Assembly (NCBI GenBank): GCA_964036045.1
Contig: OZ038378.1
Location: 166,765,963-166,829,962, forward strand
Direction of reading: 5' to 3'
Source: Eutreptiella sp. 'Long Island Sound 2002'
Lineage: Eukaryota; Euglenozoa; Euglenophyceae; Eutreptiales; Eutreptiaceae
DNA length: 64,000 nucleotides
The notes beneath the pieces are model-generated. The model made no database searches. It was not told where the DNA came from and saw only the letters and a program-made list of their open reading frames with translations. The position numbers were made by a program, and so were the translations under genes. How positions within the stretch are numbered: the first letter of the stretch is position 1; each line of letters opens with the position of its first letter. This document shows positions 61,301 through 64,000 of the stretch, piece by piece.

Positions 61301-61337
61301 CATGCAGCACCAGGGCCCCGGCATCGGGTGTGCGTAG
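37308..61337 (+). CDS. NIMA-related (NEK family) Ser/Thr protein kinase, 15 exons
   Basis: Exons are 37308-37374, 38699-38881, 39865-39959, 40966-41130, 42304-42368, 43161-43227, 45647-45722, 47502-47598, 48154-48292, 48654-49187, 50926-51488, 52964-53171, 54176-54792, 58101-58381 and 60994-61337. All introns are GT-AG and every phase matches; the total is 3501 nt (1166 aa plus stop). The kinase domain (~17-272) has the Gly loop GTGSFG, ATP-site Lys43 (VIVK), the alpha-C Glu61, catalytic [11 protein letters not shown] (Asp140), DFG (Asp159), activation segment [12 protein letters not shown], and the NEK-typical [13 protein letters not shown]. Residues ~319-960 are Pro/Ala/Ser-rich with many SP/TP sites and a short coiled coil ([16 protein letters not shown], exon 11). 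Residues ~1054-1166 form a helical C-terminal domain. NEKs act in cell-cycle, centrosome and ciliary control; substrates are not inferable. An extra exon between 49187 and 50926 is possible. Confidence 0.92.
38699..38881 (+). CDS. NEK exon 2: N-lobe, ATP lysine and alpha-C helix
   Basis: The acceptor is 'ttgcag|GG' and the donor 'AAAAG|GTGTCG'. It encodes [20 protein letters not shown], then [21 protein letters not shown]. Confidence 0.95.
38955..39370. repeat. Tandem and inverted 'gtaaatcccaa' repeat in NEK intron 2
   Basis: 'gtaaatcccaa(c/t)ggcgtttcactttactgagat' and variants occur at about 38985, 39072, 39178 and 39260. Inverted versions ('ggggtttactttatgaaatct', 'attgggatttactttac') occur at 38959 and 39350, giving a cluster with inverted ends. 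Confidence 0.8.
39865..39959 (+). CDS. NEK exon 3: hinge and alpha-D
   Basis: The acceptor is 'atcgcag|GG' and the donor 'GAACCG|GTGTGC'. It encodes [20 protein letters not shown], where MEYAEGGDL is the hinge signature expected between exons 2 and 4. Confidence 0.95.
40260..40620 (+). repeat. Interspersed repeat in NEK intron 3, related to 50195-50560
   Basis: The shared order is 'gcgc(c/t)(a/g)aagacgccgg', poly(T/A), 'ttca...cgg.gtg', 'aatgctcagaatt', 'g..tccaaatatgc.tg.aaac.gtgaac', 'tttttgac' and 'cccatcc'. The copies are diverged but colinear, in the same orientation. Confidence 0.65.
40966..41130 (+). CDS. NEK exon 4: catalytic loop and DFG
   Basis: The acceptor is 'tccacag|AGG' and the donor 'CGCGG|GTACTG'. 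It encodes [30 protein letters not shown] and [12 protein letters not shown]. Confidence 0.96.
42304..42368 (+). CDS. NEK exon 5: activation segment
   Basis: The acceptor is 'tttcgcag|GAC' and the donor 'AAACC|GTATGT'. It encodes [21 protein letters not shown]. Using this donor restores the NEK motif [10 protein letters not shown] with exon 6. Confidence 0.95.
43161..43227 (+). CDS. NEK exon 6: alpha-F region
   Basis: The acceptor is 'ttccacag|A' and the donor 'AAACAC|GTATGC'. It encodes [19 protein letters not shown]. Confidence 0.95.
43420..44090. repeat. Dispersed repeats in NEK intron 6
   Basis: At 43421-43560 a ~55-bp unit ('gctacatcacccctgccttctcagggtccccatggtgg') is repeated about three times. 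A related piece is at 3769-3810. Bases 43979-44090 are the inverted relative of 4150-4270. Confidence 0.6.
44955..45200 (-). CDS. Anonymous acidic ORF antisense in NEK intron 6
   Basis: The minus-strand frame reads [20 protein letters not shown] and [13 protein letters not shown]. It is acidic and serine-rich, and its composition looks coding, but no start, splice partner or family is established. It is likely part of a mobile element. Confidence 0.25.
   Translation of the reverse strand: MFLLFEGSDGSDLGSSSDGDIEAMKKPEAAEQGLDVNNMEDDELLDALQHGGKPSSASTSLFHGCHALFAGCSPRGGGGVV
45647..45722 (+). CDS. NEK exon 7: alpha-G region
   Basis: The acceptor is 'tgtgcag|CCC' and the donor 'CACAG|GTACCT'. It encodes [19 protein letters not shown]. 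This fits the NEK 'PF.a..l..L..kI..G.y' segment, with a divergent following part (TLIEHT). Confidence 0.93.
47502..47598 (+). CDS. NEK exon 8: end of kinase domain
   Basis: The acceptor is 'tcgcacag|GG' and the donor 'CTGAG|GTGTGC'. It encodes [18 protein letters not shown], then MRPSVNQLL, with the conserved Arg of the kinase C-lobe. Confidence 0.95.
48154..48292 (+). CDS. NEK exon 9: post-kinase linker
   Basis: The acceptor is 'tctcag|G' and the donor 'GCGAAG|GTCTGT'. It encodes [17 protein letters not shown], then a Pro/Lys-rich linker. Confidence 0.88.
48654..49187 (+). CDS. NEK exon 10: Pro/Ser/Arg-rich disordered region
   Basis: The acceptor is 'cgccag|GCG' in phase 0. The frame has repeated SP/SPP and RSP motifs ([19 protein letters not shown]). 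The donor 'CACCAG|GTGTGG' is the best phase-0 candidate. It is very GC-rich compared with its flanks. Confidence 0.75.
50195..50560 (+). repeat. Interspersed repeat in NEK intron 10, related to 40260-40620
   Basis: It contains 'gcgctgaaggcgccggaaaaaaatg', 'gtgcactcgaaatgctcagaattgaaagg', 'tccaaatatgcgtgcaaaccgtgaa' and 'tgtttttgactcc' in the same order as the other copy. Confidence 0.65.
50926..51488 (+). CDS. NEK exon 11: low-complexity region with short coiled coil
   Basis: The acceptor is 'ctcgcag|GTC' and the donor 'GGCAG|GTCCTC'. It is Pro/Ala-rich, then has a heptad-like stretch ([20 protein letters not shown]), then an Arg/Gln helix ([20 protein letters not shown]) and [14 protein letters not shown]. 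Confidence 0.85.
52964..53171 (+). CDS. NEK exon 12: basic SKSP-rich segment
   Basis: The acceptor is 'tctttcag|C' and the donor 'CTGGAA|GTGTGG'. It encodes a Lys/Pro/Ser-rich stretch with SKSP motifs ([18 protein letters not shown]), likely disordered. Confidence 0.78.
53690..53768 (-). other. tRNA-like sequence, minus strand
   Basis: The minus strand reads 'gatgtccgagtggtgaagcacc', a good A-box resemblance, and about 30 bases later 'gtgggatcgaagc', a damaged B box. It is consistent with a tRNA-derived SINE or tRNA pseudogene in NEK intron 12. Confidence 0.3.
53950..54018. repeat. Short tandem 'aaccgccgtc' repeat
   Basis: About seven imperfect units of 'ccgtcaaccgcc' lie just upstream of NEK exon 13. 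Confidence 0.75.
54176..54792 (+). CDS. NEK exon 13: Pro/Ala-rich region
   Basis: The acceptor is 'tctcag|GAG' in phase 0. It encodes [20 protein letters not shown], a long P/A/S stretch, [20 protein letters not shown] and a Ser-rich acidic end. The donor 'GATTG|GTGTGC' leaves phase 2, matching exon 14. Confidence 0.82.
55913..56250. repeat. ~41-bp minisatellite in NEK intron 13
   Basis: Eight imperfect copies of 'gtggccccttgagttggggtgatggactcccacgcttcg'. Confidence 0.93.
58101..58381 (+). CDS. NEK exon 14
   Basis: The acceptor is 'ctgcag|G' and the donor 'AAAG|GTGTGG'. It encodes [16 protein letters not shown], an A/P/E-rich stretch, then [20 protein letters not shown], a helix leading into the C-terminal domain. 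Confidence 0.88.
58728..58800 (+). other. tRNA-like sequence, plus strand
   Basis: 'cgttgagctgtcatgcacgtgac' resembles the D arm with an A box. 'gaggtgcttggttcgaatcccac' carries an intact B box (ggttcgaatcc), but the T stem is mispaired. It is probably a tRNA-derived repeat in NEK intron 14. Confidence 0.35.
60108..60735 (-). mobile_element. Dispersed repeat, copy B, in NEK intron 14
   Basis: It is colinear with 13861-14740 but about 250 bp shorter. The extra sequence in copy A lies within the ORF, so copy B looks like an internally deleted version. Confidence 0.7.
60343..60468 (-). CDS. Small ORF of dispersed repeat copy B
   Basis: It has 41 codons, from [10 protein letters not shown] to the acidic end NNEDDSDSE-stop. 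Both ends match copy A at 14486 (MSSYKFTPW) and about 14092 (DDDSDSE). Conservation of both protein ends in two dispersed copies suggests that a protein was encoded by the parent element. Function is unknown. Confidence 0.45.
   Translation of the reverse strand: MSAYKFTPRGHLDHLQKPALIRDDKIKWLDIGNNEDDSDSE
60994..61337 (+). CDS. NEK exon 15: helical C-terminal domain and stop
   Basis: The acceptor is 'ccccacag|AC'. It encodes [35 protein letters not shown] and [13 protein letters not shown], and ends in a short CA tail with TAG at 61335-61337. The compact amphipathic helices contrast with the disordered middle of the protein. Confidence 0.93.
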
Positions 61338-61682
61338 GGCCCCCGGCAGCAGAGCCGTCCCAAGCCCCGGGAGGAGGAGTGCCCCATCCGCCTCCGAGCC
61401 ACCCGCCCCGAAGTTGGCTGCCAAGCACGGGGCCAAAGGAGCCCCGGCAGCACGGCCCCCGCGCGGCAGCGGTCGGTCGCGCAGCGGGCACGCGCGGCAA
61501 CGTGCTGCCCGCAGTGCGCGGTGGCTTTCCCAAGATGCGGATGTGGCGCGGCGTCGCCGGATTCGTGTTCGAGGCGCTGTGCACCGGAATGCGGGAGCGA
61601 TTCCGGAGGGTGACGACGATCGCCAATATTACGTCCGAGACGCGGCCCCATCGGATCGCGCTTTTGGAGTTCGACGCAACAA

Positions 61683-61738
61683 GAGGGCCTGTGCACAAGG
61701 GGGGCCTGTGCACAAGGGGGGCCTGTGCACAAGGGGGT
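61683..61738. repeat. Three 18-bp tandem units
   Basis: 'ggcctgtgcacaaggggg' occurs three times just before the 10-bp minisatellite. Confidence 0.92.
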
Positions 61739-61760
61739 TGGGGTAGTCTTTCTCCGTCCT

Positions 61761-62043
61761 CTCCCTCACCATCCCTCACCATCCCTCACCATCCCTCACC
61801 ATCCCTCACCATCCCTCACCATCCCTCACCATCCCTCACCATCCCTCACCATCCCTCACCATCCCTCACCATCCCTCACCATCCCTCACCATCCCTCACC
61901 ATCCCTCACCATCCCTCACCATCCCTCACCATCCCTCACCATCCCTCACCATCCCTCACCATCCCTCACCATCCCTCACCATCCCTCACCATCCCTCACC
62001 ATCCCTCACCATCCCTCACCATCCCTCACCATCCCTCACCATC
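61761..62043. repeat. 10-bp minisatellite (CCATCCCTCA)n
   Basis: About 28 essentially identical 10-bp units of atccctcacc lie about 420 bp past the kinase stop. The perfection suggests very recent expansion. Long open frames across it are artefacts. Confidence 0.97.
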
Positions 62044-62867
62044 CTCCCTGGGTTCCTTTGGCTCGCGGTGCAATGCAAGTACACCGCAGCCCGAGGGGAC
62101 GCCGACCACGCGCACACCTGCGACGAAGCGGCGTCCCAGTCCAACGGCGACGCCGCCGTGTCTCCGAGCCACCGTCTGTCACCCCCACAATGCCCTCGGT
62201 AGACATGCCTTCATTCGTCCACTGCACACCGCATGTGTCAGGATGTGTTGGTTGGACTGTGGAGCCCCTGTTGCCTCTGTGCCAACCGCGACGCGGCAGC
62301 AAACGCTCCGCGGCGGTGGGCTCCACACGCATCCCAAGTCTCTGTACCCCGTGTGCGCCCCAATTTTCACACGCTTCTCCGTGAGTCACGCACTCTCTTT
62401 CGTTTCCCTCGCGTTGTGCCGTTCCTCCCCCAGACACGAGCGTTCTTGATGTGCTCCGTCTGTACCGCGTGTTTTGTCGCGGGCTTCACAAGTGCGTATC
62501 TCGTGTGCATCCCCAAAGGGCGTTCGCATCCCGCGCCGCTATGGACACGCCGTCTGCCCATCTCTCGGCAGGTCTGGCCCAGAGATCCGTCTGATTGTGC
62601 CCGAGCCCCATTTGTGTTGATTTTTCGGTGCATTTTGTGGGGCCCTGCCTTTGCGGACACATCACTATTACGGGCGGTTGATAGCCCCGCACCCACTGCG
62701 AGTGGCATCCTCCCACTCTGCCCATTGTTCCACCACCGGAGTCCCCCAATTCTGTACTGCAGCCCCACGAAGCACGGGGTCTCCGTCAGCACAGCTCTGC
62801 CCGAGGGGGGGGCGGGCGGATGCTTCGAAGACTGCGCAGGGCCTGGGCTGGGCCCAGGTTTAGGTGT

Positions 62868-63149
62868 TCAGGCGCTGACGAGGACGGCCTGAATCTTCTT
62901 GCAAGACGGCAGCCGATAGTCCCGGGTGCAGCAGACAGCCCCAGAGGACAACCGCCGGGCGCCGTTCAGCAACGAAATGGAGGCAAGCAAGAGCGGCACG
63001 AGCGACCAGATCGACCCGAGGCCAACAGAAATGATGGGGGGCTGGTCAGGGGTCCCCAAGGCAATGAAATGGCCAGGCACCAACGGTGGCACCACACCAT
63101 TTGTGCTGGCAACGCGGCCTTCCTCACCGCCAAGGCGAGCATTGATGCC
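62868..63149 (-). CDS. Last exon of the unknown membrane-segment gene
   Basis: The acceptor is 'aggcag|GGC'. The frame is open to TGA at 62868-62870, with the hydrophobic segment in its middle and a Cys/Lys-containing tail (LPSCKKIQAVLVSA). Confidence 0.65.
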   Translation of the reverse strand, partial: GINARLGGEEGRVASTNGVVPPLVPGHFIALGTPDQPPIISVGLGSIWSLVPLLLASISLLNGARRLSSGAVCCTRDYRLPSCKKIQAVLVSA

Positions 63150-63945
63150 CTGCCTTTGCTCGCTCGTATCATGACAAAAGGCGTGGTTTGTGATAAGTAA
63201 TGCACCATCGATGTCAAAAAGGTGCTCAAGTACGTATTGACATGCGCGTGTTACGTGAGTGTTGTCGTTGGCAAATGATGCGAACAACTCGTTTTTGAAC
63301 CTCCAAAGTTGAGAAGAAAAGCAACAACTACAACACACGTCTCCAACAAAATACTCGACACAAAGCGTTCTGCACAACATGTTGGCAGCCGCCTGAGCAT
63401 GCCAACCATTCAAGCATTTCATCGTTTCTCACGAGCAAAAATTTGGCAACCCCCACATAATTTGTTCCCCCATTTTTCAGGGTTGGCACACAATTTGCCA
63501 CACCAGGACATGCTGCGACAATTCCCCATCACGGAATACCCCCCCCCCTCCGCCCCAGTAATGGCATACTGAACGAGTGTGATCAGGTTCTGGGCCTCGA
63601 TGACCTGCGCACCCCATGCCACACTGCGCTCGGTATTCTGCCTTGGGCCGCATACCTCCCAACCCTCTGCCGTTCCGTGATCCTCCAGTGCGGATGTCTC
63701 TTTGCACCAGCAATGTCTGGCGGCGGGCTCGGCGCGGAGTCATTCCCGGAGCCGCGCGGGGCAGTCGACGCAATTCAAATGGTCTGTGCGCTCATCGCCC
63801 ATGTGTTTGTGGTTCCTTGTTTTCTGTGTTACTGCGCCCCGCGTCCTCAGTACCGTTTGTGGATGTAGTTGTCGATTTTGGGGAGAAAGTGCGTGGGCAG
63901 TCGGGAGTATGCAACAGGGACCGAGCTGGCCGTGCATTTGGCCAT
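62868..63945 (-). CDS. Unknown small protein with one hydrophobic segment, 5 exons
   Basis: Modelled exons are 63945-63854, 63783-63708, 63604-63570, 63300-63255 and 63149-62868. All introns are GT-AG, phases agree, and the sum is 531 nt (176 aa plus stop). The start MAKCTASSVP is at 63945; a 'cttgcag' just upstream means an earlier exon could exist outside the window. The N-terminal ~55 residues are basic (RLPTHFLPKIDNYIHKR, then an Arg-rich run). A short helix follows (VIEAQNLITLVQFKNELF), and the C-terminal exon holds a hydrophobic stretch (SIWSLVPLLLASISLL) that could span a membrane. No family is recognised. The gene is convergent with the NEK gene. Confidence 0.55.
63570..63604 (-). CDS. 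Exon 3 of the unknown membrane-segment gene
   Basis: The acceptor is 'gcgcag|GTC' and the donor 'GTTCA|GTATGC'. It encodes VIEAQNLITLV and gives a Gln codon when joined with exon 4. Confidence 0.6.
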
Positions 63946-64000
63946 TGTCGTTTTTCCTTCTGGGTATTCAGTCCGTTTCTGCAAGTTGCGGTGTGGTCTT

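Larger units (their letters stand above)
61338..62867. other. Convergent intergenic spacer
   Basis: Apart from the 18-bp and 10-bp tandem repeats, no feature is recognised. It separates the 3' ends of the NEK gene and the unknown gene. Confidence 0.6.

Noticed and set aside
60821-62449. 542-codon open frame
   Set aside because: It overlaps the last kinase exon in the wrong frame and continues through the 10-bp minisatellite. The kinase frame fits splice phase and protein pattern.

Overview
This is a repeat-rich nuclear window from a eukaryote. It has GT-AG spliceosomal introns, no operon-like packing, and many microsatellites, minisatellites and poly(G)/poly(C) tracts. Coding exons are GC-rich, most clearly in the C-terminal half of the kinase gene, while the intergenic and intronic DNA is mixed. 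The species cannot be fixed from sequence alone. A NIMA-related (NEK) kinase and a ribonuclease-inhibitor-type LRR protein would suit a ciliated or flagellated protist or alga, but that is inference.

Three spliced gene models stand out because intron phases match at every junction and the joined reading frames stay open. (1) An LRR gene on the minus strand, 22970 down to 9417, has 10 exons and about 427 codons. Its 7.4-kb seventh intron is filled with decayed retroelement and other repeats. (2) A NEK-family Ser/Thr kinase gene on the plus strand, 37308 to 61337, has 15 exons and 1166 codons. It has an N-terminal kinase domain, a long low-complexity Pro/Ala/Ser-rich middle with a short coiled coil, and a helical C-terminal domain. 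(3) A small gene of unknown function on the minus strand, 63945 down to 62868, has 5 exons and one hydrophobic segment. It converges on the kinase gene.

Layout. 0-9.4 kb is mostly non-coding: short repeats, a decayed PIF/Harbinger-type transposase at about 2.8-4.1 kb, and a four-copy ~195-bp tandem repeat at 7.8-8.6 kb. 9.4-23.0 kb is the LRR gene. 23.3-28.3 kb is an intact-looking Mutator-like transposon with 66-bp TIRs and an 11-bp target-site duplication, carrying one 687-codon gene. 28.3-37.3 kb holds small inverted-repeat elements, hairpins, pentanucleotide arrays and a few anonymous ORFs. 37.3-61.3 kb is the kinase gene, with repeats in its introns. 61.4-62.8 kb is spacer with a 10-bp minisatellite. 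62.9-64.0 kb is the small minus-strand gene.

The most unusual item is the Mutator-like element. Its single gene combines a J-domain-like fold lacking the HPD tripeptide with a SWIM-type CxC...CxH zinc-binding motif, and has no recognisable transposase catalytic core. The ends of the element carry arrays of the same 21-bp motif in opposite orientation. The insertion splits an otherwise continuous ~230-codon reading frame just upstream of the LRR gene.
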